Assembly: GCF_036226745.1 (NCBI RefSeq)
Contig: NZ_CP109013.1
Span: forward strand, 4,216,001-4,280,000
Direction: 5' to 3'
DNA from: Streptomyces sp. NBC_00683
GTDB taxonomy: Bacteria; Actinomycetota; Actinomycetes; Streptomycetales; Streptomycetaceae
DNA: 64,000 nt
A program made the position numbers and the translations under genes. The notes beneath the pieces are model-generated. The model did no database searches. It saw nothing but the letters and a program-made list of their open reading frames with translations, and had not been told where the DNA came from. Shown here piece by piece: positions 1-8,011 of this stretch (position 1 is its first letter; each line of letters opens with the position of its first letter).

Positions 1-53
1 GGAGCCCGGTCGCCACCGGCGGCTTCCCCGCCCATCTGGCCACCGGCAGTTGA
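1..53 (+). CDS. 3' end of an upstream gene (partial, tentative)
   Basis: The frame whose codons begin at base 3 is open to a TGA at 51-53 and would encode a short Ser/Pro/Gly/Ala-rich tail. The stop overlaps the TTG start proposed for the dehydrogenase, an arrangement typical of translationally coupled neighbours. Only about 17 codons are visible, so no function can be proposed, and the frame may be open by chance in this GC-rich DNA. Confidence 0.3.
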   Translation, partial: SPVATGGFPAHLATGS

Positions 54-1021
54 CGGGTCCCGTGACGCCGGCCCGCCGTCCGCCCCGCCCCGATCTGCTC
101 GCACGGGCCGAGCTCCTGGCCGCGCCCGCCCTCGACACGTCCGTGGTCGGGGAGCTGGAGCGGATCACCGGACGCCCGGCGGGACGCGCGTCAGGCACCG
201 TGCCCGAGGGACCGTTCCTGTACGTGGGTGACACGCTGCCCCGAGCCCTGCGCAGCGGACAGCTGTTGTGGTTCCACAGCGTCAACGCGGGTACGGACGC
301 GCTGCTCGCCGCCGGACCCTGGCCCGAAGGGGCGCTGCTGACCCGGACCGTGGGCCGGATGGGCGAGCGGATCGCCCAGTACGTGCTGGCCTGGGTGCTC
401 GCCGAGTGCCAGTCCGTCCCGGAGCACACGGCACAGCACGCCGCGGCCCGGTGGCGCCGCATCCCGTCCGAACTCGCCGCCGGGCAGACCGTCGTCGTCC
501 ACGGCACCGGACACATCGGCTCCGCGGTCGCCGGGCTGCTGAGGGCGTGTTCGCTGCGCACGGTGGGCGTCTCCCGCACGCCGCACGGCGTACCGCCGGG
601 CTTCGACCGGGTGGTCGCGGCCGGCGGGGACGAGGAGCGGGCGGCGCTGGCCGAAGCCCGGTGGGTGGTGTCCACGCTCCCGCTGACCGCGGCCACGGAG
701 CGGTTCTTCGGCGGCGCACGGTTCACCGCGATGAGGGGCGCCTCCTTCGTCAACGTCGGCCGGGGCGCGTGCGTGGACATGGCGGCACTGGAGGCCGCCC
801 TGCGCGCCGGTACGGTGCGACGGGCCGTCCTCGACGTGCTGCCCGACGAGCCCGCGGGCCCCGACGACACCGTCTGGCAGCTGCCGCGCACGGTGATCAC
901 CTCGCACTCCGCGGGCATCACGGCCGACGAGGACGTCGTCACGGACTTCGCGGCCTGCTGGCAGGCGGTGGCCGAGGGGCGCCGTCCCGCACTCGCCGTG
1001 GACACGGGGCGCGGGTACTGA
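50..1021 (+). CDS. D-isomer-specific 2-hydroxyacid dehydrogenase family protein
   Basis: The 323-residue protein resembles NAD-dependent D-2-hydroxyacid dehydrogenases, which reduce 2-keto acids to D-2-hydroxy acids in the cytoplasm. The Rossmann dinucleotide motif is GTGHIG near residues 151-156. The STLPLT and NVGRG segments and the DVLPDEP plus SHSAGIT segments (catalytic Glu and His region) follow in the usual order. The N-terminal catalytic half is short and divergent, so substrate cannot be assigned. No good ribosome site precedes the TTG at 50, and GTG at 62 is an alternative. A short overlap with an upstream stop suggests coupling. It converges on the tetR-type gene 10 bp downstream. 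Confidence 0.8.
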   Translation: MTGPVTPARRPPRPDLLARAELLAAPALDTSVVGELERITGRPAGRASGTVPEGPFLYVGDTLPRALRSGQLLWFHSVNAGTDALLAAGPWPEGALLTRTVGRMGERIAQYVLAWVLAECQSVPEHTAQHAAARWRRIPSELAAGQTVVVHGTGHIGSAVAGLLRACSLRTVGVSRTPHGVPPGFDRVVAAGGDEERAALAEARWVVSTLPLTAATERFFGGARFTAMRGASFVNVGRGACVDMAALEAALRAGTVRRAVLDVLPDEPAGPDDTVWQLPRTVITSHSAGITADEDVVTDFAACWQAVAEGRRPALAVDTGRGY

Positions 1022-1031
1022 CGCCGCGGGG

Positions 1032-1802
1032 CTACTGGTGGACCGCCCGCTCGCACATCGCTTCGATGCCCGCGATCAGAAGGTCCAGCGCGAACACGAA
1101 GTCCCGCTCGCGCATCTCCTCGACGGTGTCCCCGCCGCGCGCGGCCATGATGGCTTCCGAGGTCTGCACGATGTGCCGGTGGTCCGGATGGGAGCGGATC
1201 GTGCTCATGGCCTGCCGGAAGTACGCGTCCTGACTCAGCCCGGCCTGTGCCGAACGCTGCAGGAAATGGCCCTCGATGGTGCCGAACCCGTAGACGAACT
1301 GGAAGACGGCGGACATCGCACCCGACTGGTGTTCCAGGGGCAGTCCGGTGGCCCGGATGACGTCCTGGACCGCGTACGAGAACAGCATCGAGTGCGGGCC
1401 GATGTTCAGGAAGTTCCCGGCGAGTGCCGAGGCCCACGGGTGCCGGACCAGCATCTGCCGGTAGCTGGTGGCCAGTTCGCGCAGCCGCTCGCGCCAGCCC
1501 GTGTCCTCCTGGGGCGGCGCGATCTCCCCGAAGACGGTGTCCAGGGCCAGTTCCAGCAGGTCGTCCTTGGTGTCGACGTACCAGTAGAGGGACATCGCCG
1601 TGACGTCGAGATCGGCGGCGAGGCGGCGCATGGAGAACTTGGCGAGGCCCTCGGAGTCCAGCAGCCGTACGCTCGCCGCGGTGATCCTGTCCCGGTCGAG
1701 GCCGGCCGGCTGATCCGTCCTGCGGCCGCGCGAAGGGGTTCGCCGGTCCAGCCACACACTGATCCGTGCAGGGTTGTTCGCACCGTCCGCCGCGGACCCC
1801 AT
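1032..1802 (-). CDS. TetR-family transcriptional repressor
   Basis: The 256-residue protein has a TetR-type helix-turn-helix around residues 38-85 (RITAASVRLLDSEG, then MRRLAADLDVTAMSLYWYV). Its C-terminal half resembles the tetracycline-repressor-like C domain. ATG at 1802 has a GGAGAG ribosome site seven bases upstream. It lies 107 bp downstream of an MFS efflux gene on the same strand, so it probably represses that pump in response to the exported drug. Inverted repeats occur in front of both genes. The roughly 35-residue extension before the helix-turn-helix is basic. Family assignment is firm; the ligand is unknown. Confidence 0.9.
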   Translation of the reverse strand: MGSAADGANNPARISVWLDRRTPSRGRRTDQPAGLDRDRITAASVRLLDSEGLAKFSMRRLAADLDVTAMSLYWYVDTKDDLLELALDTVFGEIAPPQEDTGWRERLRELATSYRQMLVRHPWASALAGNFLNIGPHSMLFSYAVQDVIRATGLPLEHQSGAMSAVFQFVYGFGTIEGHFLQRSAQAGLSQDAYFRQAMSTIRSHPDHRHIVQTSEAIMAARGGDTVEEMRERDFVFALDLLIAGIEAMCERAVHQ

Positions 1803-1860
1803 GACGCACTCTCCTCGACTTGCCGACGGTACGGACTGCCCTGGGTGTCCGTCTCAACGG

Positions 1861-1898
1861 GTGCCGTACGGAGCGGATGGCACCCCTCCGTACAGCAC
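1861..1898. promoter_or_regulatory. Inverted repeat upstream of the tetR-type gene
   Basis: GTGCCGTACGGAG at 1861-1873 and CTCCGTACAGCAC at 1886-1898 form 13-base arms with one mismatch and a 12-base spacer, in the gap between the MFS stop and the tetR start. It could be an autoregulatory operator or a hairpin. No T-run follows, so an operator is slightly preferred. Confidence 0.45.
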
Positions 1899-1909
1899 TC
1901 CGTCCGATG

Positions 1910-3457
1910 CTATGCCCGCTCCGGTGCCCGCTGCTCGGGCCGAGGGTCCTCGGCGGTCTGCGCCGCGTCCGCGCGCTCCGCCCGGCGCAGCAGTACGGCG
2001 GCCAGCAGGCCGCCCGCCAGGACCGCCACCGCACCGACCAGCTGACTGGCCTCCAGGCCCGAGGCGAAGGCATCGGTGATCCGCTGCCGTTCCCCCTCGC
2101 CGTCCGCGGCGGCGAGCGCCGCGGGCAGCGAGGCCGCCCCGACGGCCGCCGGTACGAGAGCGGCGAACCGCGAGTTCAGTACGGCTCCGAGCACCGCGAC
2201 CCCGAGCCCGTTGCCGAACTCGGCGAGGGTGCCGTTGACCCCGGCGCCGACGCCCGCCTTCTCCGGCGGGATGGCGCTCATGATCGCGTTGGCCATGGCG
2301 GGCATGGCGAGCGCGATGCCGGCGCCCATGACGACCAGGCCGAGCAGCATGCCGCCGTACCCCTCGCGGCCGAGCAGGGCGATGGCCCCGAGCCCGGCGG
2401 CCAGCAGGCTCATCCCGGTGGCGATGGTGGCGGGCGTCCCCATGCGCGGGACAAGGCGGGCACCGAGCCCGGTCAGGTTGAGGGCCACCACGGTGAGTGC
2501 GAGCGGTGCCGTGCGCAGACCGGCCTCCAGCGGCCCGTACCCGAGCACGAACTGGAGGTGCTGGGTGAGCAGGAAGAGCGAACCGCCCATCCCGAAGGCG
2601 ACCAGGATCGCGCCCGCGACCGCGCCGATGAACTTCTGGTTCCGGAAGAAGTGCATGTCCAGCATCGGGTACGGGATGTGGAGCTCCCACAGGACGAATC
2701 CGGTGAGGACGGCGACCCCGGTGAAAGCGGTCAGCAGGACCTGGCCGGAGCCCCAGCCGTGTTCCGGGCCGGAGATGATCGCGTACACGACGGCGGCCAT
2801 GCCGATGGTGGAGAGCAGTGCGCCGAGCAGGTCGGGACGATCGCCCCGGGGGTTCTTGGACTCGGGGACGAGCCGGACGACGGCGATGACGCCGATGACC
2901 GCCACGGGGATGTTGACCAGGAAGATCGCGCCCCACCAGAAGTGGTCGAGCATCACGCCGCCGACGAGCGGACCGACGGCGAAGCCCAGGGAGTTGACGG
3001 TGGACCAGATGCCGATCGCCTTGACGCGCTCGGTGTCGTCGAAGATCTGCACGACGACGGCCAGGGTGGTGGTGATCAGCAGGGCGCCGCCGATACCCAT
3101 CCCCGCGCGGGCGGCGATCAGCTGCCCGGAGGACTGTGCGAGCCCGGCCACCAGCGAGCCGATGCCGAACAGCACGAGGCCGGCGACCAGCATCTTCTTG
3201 CGGCCGTAGCGGTCGGAGGCGCTCCCCGCCGTGAGCAGCAGGCCCGACTGGACGAGCGAGTAGGCGTTGATCATCCACTGCACATCGGCGGTGGAGGCGT
3301 TCAGCTCCGTGGTGAGGGAGGGGATCGCGACGTTCAGGACGGTGTTGTCGAGCAGCACGGTGAGCTGGGCGAGACAGATGACGCCGAGGATCAGCCAGCG
3401 CTGCGGATGGCCTCCCCGGGGGGCGAGATCGTTCTGCTCGGCGGCGGTCGCCGTCAT
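1910..3457 (-). CDS. MFS drug-efflux transporter, DHA2 (14-TMS) type
   Basis: The 515-residue integral membrane protein belongs to the drug:H+ antiporter-2 branch of the major facilitator superfamily. After a short hydrophilic start comes a first helix containing the TVLLDNTVLNVAIPSL signature (motif D1). Motif A-like SDRYGRKKM lies between helices 2 and 3, followed by the expected run of hydrophobic helices. ATG at 3457 is chosen because an AGGAG ribosome site precedes it and the family start begins just there; the open frame extends further upstream without family similarity. It is transcribed toward the TetR gene, probably as one unit. The promoter region carries three copies of a TTGTAC-GTA motif that look like operators. 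Confidence 0.92.
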   Translation of the reverse strand: MTATAAEQNDLAPRGGHPQRWLILGVICLAQLTVLLDNTVLNVAIPSLTTELNASTADVQWMINAYSLVQSGLLLTAGSASDRYGRKKMLVAGLVLFGIGSLVAGLAQSSGQLIAARAGMGIGGALLITTTLAVVVQIFDDTERVKAIGIWSTVNSLGFAVGPLVGGVMLDHFWWGAIFLVNIPVAVIGVIAVVRLVPESKNPRGDRPDLLGALLSTIGMAAVVYAIISGPEHGWGSGQVLLTAFTGVAVLTGFVLWELHIPYPMLDMHFFRNQKFIGAVAGAILVAFGMGGSLFLLTQHLQFVLGYGPLEAGLRTAPLALTVVALNLTGLGARLVPRMGTPATIATGMSLLAAGLGAIALLGREGYGGMLLGLVVMGAGIALAMPAMANAIMSAIPPEKAGVGAGVNGTLAEFGNGLGVAVLGAVLNSRFAALVPAAVGAASLPAALAAADGEGERQRITDAFASGLEASQLVGAVAVLAGGLLAAVLLRRAERADAAQTAEDPRPEQRAPERA

Positions 3458-3481
3458 GCGGGCTCCTGGTTTCCGGTGCGC

Positions 3482-3543
3482 TTGTACGGTGTAAGGGAGT
3501 GCGGCGTTGTACACCGTAAGACACTTCCCGTACGGCGTACAAC
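3482..3543. promoter_or_regulatory. Candidate TetR operators in the MFS promoter
   Basis: Three related elements share TTGTACnnnGTA: TTGTACGGTGTA at 3483-3494, TTGTACACCGTA at 3507-3518, and on the other strand TTGTACGCCGTA at 3531-3542. The second and third form a 13-base inverted repeat (3506-3518 and 3531-3543) with one mismatch. They sit between the divergent MFS and endonuclease-type genes. The downstream TetR protein is the obvious candidate ligand, but this is inferred. Confidence 0.6.
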
Positions 3544-3623
3544 TCGTTTGCGCGCGGCGTCGGGGCGGGTAGCTCTGTCGACGCAGACCTGACAAGCGTC
3601 CGAGCGGATACGAGTGGAGTGAC

Positions 3624-4493
3624 ATGTACTTGCGTCGTCGTACGGTGGGCGTACTGATCGCTGCGGGCCTGTCGGTGGCCGCACTCGCGCCGCCCGCCGG
3701 AGCCGCCGAGGAGGGGCACGCGGTCCCGCTCCGCGTCGCGACGTACAACATCCATGCCGGCGCCGGCATGGACGAGGTCTTCGACCTGGACCGTCAGACC
3801 GCCCAACTGCGCGCGCTGGACGCGGACGTGATCGGCCTCCAGGAAGTCGACGCGCACTGGGGTGCCCGCAGCGAGTGGCGCGATCTGGCGGGCGAGCTCG
3901 CCCGGCGGCTGGACATGCGGGTGTCGTTCGCGCCGATCTACAGCCTCGACCCGGCGACACCCGGTGAACCCCGGCGCGAGTACGGGGTGGCGGTGCTGTC
4001 CCGGTACCGGATCATCAGCGCCGAGAACCACGAGATCACGAGGCTCTCGACCCAGGATCCGAACCCGGTGCCCGCGCCCGCGCCGGGCTTCGCCGAGGCC
4101 GTGCTGCGGGTCCAGGGGCTGCCGGTGCATGTGTACGTGACGCATCTGGACTACCGGCCCGACCCGTCCGTGCGCATCGCCCAGGTCGCCGACACCCGGC
4201 GCATCATGGCCGAGGACCGGGGCGCCCGGCAGATCCTCCTGGGCGACTTCAACGCGGAGCCGGACGCGCCGGAACTGGCTCCGCTCTGGCAGGAGCTGAC
4301 GGACGCCGATCCGGGGGCACCGACCTTCCCGGCCAAGGATCCGGTGAAACGGATCGACTTCGTGGCGGTGTCGAAGTCCGGCGCCGGGGCCGTGCGGGTA
4401 CGCGAAGGGGCGGTGGCCGAGACGCTCGCCTCGGACCACCGCCCCGTTGTCGCCGATCTCGAACTGCGGCGTCAGCTCCCGCTCGTCGGCTGA
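3624..4493 (+). CDS. Secreted endonuclease/exonuclease/phosphatase-family protein
   Basis: The 289-residue protein begins with an arginine-rich n-region, a hydrophobic core and an A-x-A cleavage region near residue 28, so export is likely. The mature part shows the EEP fold signatures in order: ATYNIHAG, GLQEVD (metal-binding Glu), THLDYRPD, LGDFNAEPDAPE and a terminal SDHRPVVADL (catalytic Asp-His). Members hydrolyse phosphodiesters in nucleic acids, lipids or inositol phosphates, and the substrate here is not evident. Its last 22 bases overlap the 3' end of the convergent glycosyltransferase gene. It is divergent from the MFS gene. Confidence 0.88.
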   Translation: MYLRRRTVGVLIAAGLSVAALAPPAGAAEEGHAVPLRVATYNIHAGAGMDEVFDLDRQTAQLRALDADVIGLQEVDAHWGARSEWRDLAGELARRLDMRVSFAPIYSLDPATPGEPRREYGVAVLSRYRIISAENHEITRLSTQDPNPVPAPAPGFAEAVLRVQGLPVHVYVTHLDYRPDPSVRIAQVADTRRIMAEDRGARQILLGDFNAEPDAPELAPLWQELTDADPGAPTFPAKDPVKRIDFVAVSKSGAGAVRVREGAVAETLASDHRPVVADLELRRQLPLVG

Positions 4494-6685
4494 GTGAGGT
4501 CGTAGAAGGTCGCGCTGCCTGCCGTGACCTCCTTGAAGTTCTCCTCCACCCACGTCGAGATCTGGGACGAGGCGCCGCTGCCACCCATGCCGCCACCGCC
4601 GCCACCGCCGCCACCGCCGCCCGAGCCGCTCGAGACGAAGTAGTGGATCTTTCCGTCCTCGACGTACTTCTTGAACTGGGCGAGCGTCGGGGACGGGTCG
4701 CTGCCGTTGAAGCCGCCGATCGCCATCACCGGGTCACCGGTGGCGAGCTGGTAGCTCGCGGCGTTCTGCGAACCGATGGCCGCCGCCGCCCAGATGTAGT
4801 CGTCGGCGTTCTCCTCCAGGAGCTTCCTGGCCTCGGCGCCGACGGACGAACCGCCCAGCAGACCGCCCATGCCACCGCCGCCCATGCCGCGTTCACCCAT
4901 GGCACCGCCGGGCATTGCGCCCTGCGGGCCGGTCTGCCCCTGCTGTCCCTGGCCCTGCTGGCCCTGACCCGGCCGGCCACCGCCCGGGAAGCCGCCGCCC
5001 TGGGCGTTGCCCGGAGCCTGACCGCCCTGCTGCGTGCCCTGCCCGGGAGGCGTCCCACCACCGGGGCCGCCGCCCGGAACACCACCGGTACCACCGGGGC
5101 CGCCGCCCCGGCCACCACCGCCCCCGGGTCCGCCCATGCCCCCGCCCGCCGGTCCGGCGGTGACGATCGAGCCCTGGTGCCCGGTGTTCAGCGTGCTGAT
5201 CGTGTACGCGGTCGGCCCGGCCAGCGACGCGGCCAGGCCCAGCCCCACCGCGGTGAGGGCGAGCACGCGCCCCAGCCGCGCCGCGAGCAGCAGACCCACC
5301 GCTCCCACGAGGCCGCCGATCAGGACAGCCCAGCGCAGCCACGGGAAGTAGTCCGGGGTACGCCCCAGCAGGACGTACGACCAGAGGGCCGTCACCGCGA
5401 CGGTCCCGCCGAGCACGGCTCCCGCCCACCACTTGGTCCGCTCCTCCCACAGGACGGTGGCGCCCATGCCGACGAGCGCCGCGACGTAGGGCGCCAGGGC
5501 AACGGTGTAGTACTGGTGGAAGATCCCGGCCATGAAACTGAAAACGAACGCCGTCATCAGCAGCGAGCCGCCCCAGGCGAGGAAGGCCGCACGGGCCGTG
5601 TCGGTCCGCTTCGCCCGCCAGGTCAGCCAGATGCCGGCGACCAGCAGGAGCAGAGCGGCAGGCAGCAGCCAGGCGATCTGGCTGCCGATCTCGGAGTTGA
5701 ACATCCGGCCGATGCCGGTCTCGCCCCAGCCGCCGCCTCCGCCGCCTCCGACACTGCCGGTCTCCTCGCCGTTGATCCGGCCGAGTCCGTTGTAGCCGAA
5801 GGTGAGTTCCAGGAAGGAGTTGTTCTGCGAGCCGCCGATGTAGGGGCGGGAGGAGGCGGGCCACAGTTCGACGATCGCCACCCACCAGCCGCCCGCGAGG
5901 GCCGTCGTGAGGGCGGACAGCCCCAGCTGACCGAAGCGCCTGCGTACGGGCACGGGCGCGAACACCGCGTACAGGACCGCCAGCGGCGGCAGGATCAGGA
6001 ACGCCTGCAGGGTCTTCGACAGGAACGCGAGACCGACCGCGACGCCCGCCCAGACCAGCCACTTCGTCCGGCCGCCCTCCAGGGCGCGCAGCACGCAGTA
6101 CACGGTGACGGTCATCAGCAGCGCCAGCAGCGCGTCCGGGTTGTTGAAGCGGAACATCAGCGCGGCGACCGGCGTCAGGGCGAAGACCGCCATCGTGATC
6201 AGACCGGCGGCGGCGCTGAACCGGCGGCGCACGGCCGCGTACAGGACACCGGCCGTGGCCGCGCCCATCAGCACCTGGGGCGCGAGGATCGCCCAGGAGC
6301 TGAGGCCGAAGATCCGTACCGACAGGGCCATGGGCCAGAGGGTGGCCGGGGGCTTGTCGACGGTGATGGCGTTCGCGGAGTCCAGCGAGCCGAAGAAGAA
6401 GGCCTTCCAGCTCTGGCTGCCGGCCTGTACGGCGGCCGAGTAGAAGGAGTTGGCGTATCCGGAGGCGCTGAGGTTCCACAGGTACGCGAGCGTGATCACC
6501 AGCAGCATGCCGAGGAAGGCGGGCCGTGCCCAGCGCGGATCCTCGGGCCTGCCCTGCCGGATGCGCCGCAGCAGCGGCTCCTTCGGAAGGCCGTGCCCCT
6601 GCCGTGCGGCCGGCGCCGCCGGTGACGCGAACGGCCCGGGGGTGTCCGGCGGGGCCGGGAGGTGGTCGGGGTGAGTGGCGGTCAT
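4472..6685 (-). CDS. GT39-type membrane glycosyltransferase with Gly/Gln-rich insert
   Basis: The 737-residue protein has roughly a dozen hydrophobic segments between residues 55 and about 510. It carries the DKPP motif (110-113) and FRFNNPD loop typical of ArnT/PMT-like enzymes, which transfer sugars from polyprenyl phosphate on the outer face of the membrane. After the last helix comes a low-complexity Gly/Pro/Gln stretch of about 130 residues. A small globular extracytoplasmic domain (YIWAAAAIGSQNAASYQLATG) is next, interrupted by an 11-glycine run. ATG at 6685 overlaps the GT2 stop by four bases (ATGA), so the two are coupled: the GT2 enzyme probably makes the polyprenyl-phosphate sugar donor that this protein uses. 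Confidence 0.88.
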   Translation of the reverse strand: MTATHPDHLPAPPDTPGPFASPAAPAARQGHGLPKEPLLRRIRQGRPEDPRWARPAFLGMLLVITLAYLWNLSASGYANSFYSAAVQAGSQSWKAFFFGSLDSANAITVDKPPATLWPMALSVRIFGLSSWAILAPQVLMGAATAGVLYAAVRRRFSAAAGLITMAVFALTPVAALMFRFNNPDALLALLMTVTVYCVLRALEGGRTKWLVWAGVAVGLAFLSKTLQAFLILPPLAVLYAVFAPVPVRRRFGQLGLSALTTALAGGWWVAIVELWPASSRPYIGGSQNNSFLELTFGYNGLGRINGEETGSVGGGGGGGWGETGIGRMFNSEIGSQIAWLLPAALLLLVAGIWLTWRAKRTDTARAAFLAWGGSLLMTAFVFSFMAGIFHQYYTVALAPYVAALVGMGATVLWEERTKWWAGAVLGGTVAVTALWSYVLLGRTPDYFPWLRWAVLIGGLVGAVGLLLAARLGRVLALTAVGLGLAASLAGPTAYTISTLNTGHQGSIVTAGPAGGGMGGPGGGGGRGGGPGGTGGVPGGGPGGGTPPGQGTQQGGQAPGNAQGGGFPGGGRPGQGQQGQGQQGQTGPQGAMPGGAMGERGMGGGGMGGLLGGSSVGAEARKLLEENADDYIWAAAAIGSQNAASYQLATGDPVMAIGGFNGSDPSPTLAQFKKYVEDGKIHYFVSSGSGGGGGGGGGGGMGGSGASSQISTWVEENFKEVTAGSATFYDLTQPTSGS

Positions 6686-7986
6686 CGGGCGTTCCTCAGT
6701 TCGTGTGCGGGAGCCTTGCGGGCGTCCTGGTGGTCCGTGCGCCGGTCCGGGAAGACCCAGGCGCGGAAGAGCAGAAACCGCAGCACCGTCGCCGCGAGGT
6801 TGGCCGCGATCAGCACGGCGAGTTCCGTGCCGTGCGAGGGCGCTCCGGACGCCGCGCCCAGTGCGGCGAGCGAGCCGCTGGTCAGCGCGAGACCGATGGC
6901 GAAGACGACGAGCCCCTGCGCCTGGTGGCGCACCGCGCCACCCCGGCCGCGTACGCCGAAGGTGAGCCTCCGGTTCGCTGCCGTGTTGGCGACGGCGGAC
7001 ACCAGGAGTGCGGCCCCGTTGGCGAACTGCGGCCCGACGCCCTGCCGGAAGAGGGAGTACAGGAGGAGGTAGAAGAGCGTGGAGAGCCCGCCCACGACAC
7101 AGAAGCCGACCAGTTGCCGTGCCAGGCCGCCCGGCACGCCGGGCAGGGCACGGTCGCGCGGGTCGTCCCCGAACGGCCGTGCCAGCCGGTCCAGCGGCAG
7201 TGCGCCGACGGCCAGCGCCCGGCCCACCCGCCAGACCCCCTTGAGGTCCTCGGTCGCGGTCCTCACGATGTGCACCGTGGAGTCCGGGTCGTCGACCCAG
7301 TCGACCGGCACCTCGTGGATGCGCAGCCCGGCCCGCTCGGCGAGCACCAGCATCTCGGTGTCGAAGAACCACCCGGTGTCCTCGACCATCGGCAGAAGCC
7401 GCTGCGCGACCTCACGCCGGATCGCCTTGAACCCGCACTGCGCGTCACTGAACCGGGCGGCCAGCGAGGAGCGCAGGATGAGGTTGTAGGCCCGCGAGAT
7501 GAACTCCCGCTTCGAGCCGCGCACCACGCGCGAACTGCGCGCGAGACGCGAACCGATGGCCAGGTCGGAGTGGCCGGAGATCAGCGGGGCGACCAGCGGC
7601 AGAAGGGCGTTGAGGTCCGTCGAGAGGTCGACGTCCATGTAGGCGAGGACCGGGGAGTCCGAGTGGGACCAGACGGTGCGCAGTGCCCGCCCCCGGCCCT
7701 TCTCCTCCAGCCGGTACGACCGCACCTCCGGGATCAGCGCCGCGAGCCGCGCCGCCACCTGGGGCGTGCGGTCGGTGCTCGCGTTGTCCGCGACGGTGAT
7801 CCGGAAGCGGTACGGGAACGTTCGCGCCAGATGGTCGTGCAGGCGCAGCACACAGGTCTCGAGGTCCTTCTCCTCGTTGTAGACGGGGACCACCACGTCG
7901 AGTACGGGAGCACCGGCCGCGTCGACCGCTGCGGCCAGGAGATGCTCCCGGGCCGGCAAGGTGCTCCAAGGGGTGTCGGTTCGCAT
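6682..7986 (-). CDS. GT2 polyprenyl-phosphate glycosyltransferase with C-terminal GtrA domain
   Basis: The 434-residue protein starts with a GT2 domain: VVVPVYNEE at 31-39, the metal/nucleotide-sugar DVD at 118-120, then a dolichol-phosphate-synthase-like CGFKAIRR segment. About 150 C-terminal residues form the four-helix GtrA domain (LVGFCVVGGLSTLFYLLLY, then AANRRLTF), thought to help move lipid-linked sugars across the membrane. It probably transfers a hexose to undecaprenyl phosphate for the GT39-like partner downstream. It lies 25 bp after the sensor kinase stop, making a regulator-kinase-GT2-GT39 operon. Sugar identity cannot be read from sequence. Confidence 0.9.
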   Translation of the reverse strand: MRTDTPWSTLPAREHLLAAAVDAAGAPVLDVVVPVYNEEKDLETCVLRLHDHLARTFPYRFRITVADNASTDRTPQVAARLAALIPEVRSYRLEEKGRGRALRTVWSHSDSPVLAYMDVDLSTDLNALLPLVAPLISGHSDLAIGSRLARSSRVVRGSKREFISRAYNLILRSSLAARFSDAQCGFKAIRREVAQRLLPMVEDTGWFFDTEMLVLAERAGLRIHEVPVDWVDDPDSTVHIVRTATEDLKGVWRVGRALAVGALPLDRLARPFGDDPRDRALPGVPGGLARQLVGFCVVGGLSTLFYLLLYSLFRQGVGPQFANGAALLVSAVANTAANRRLTFGVRGRGGAVRHQAQGLVVFAIGLALTSGSLAALGAASGAPSHGTELAVLIAANLAATVLRFLLFRAWVFPDRRTDHQDARKAPAHELRNAR

Positions 7987-8011
7987 GACACGACACTCGC
8001 CAGCCGCGCTG

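Noticed and set aside
1820..4553. Long open frames on both strands across the MFS and endonuclease-type genes
   Set aside because: They overlap well-supported MFS and EEP genes and encode low-complexity Arg/Pro/Gly-rich sequence.
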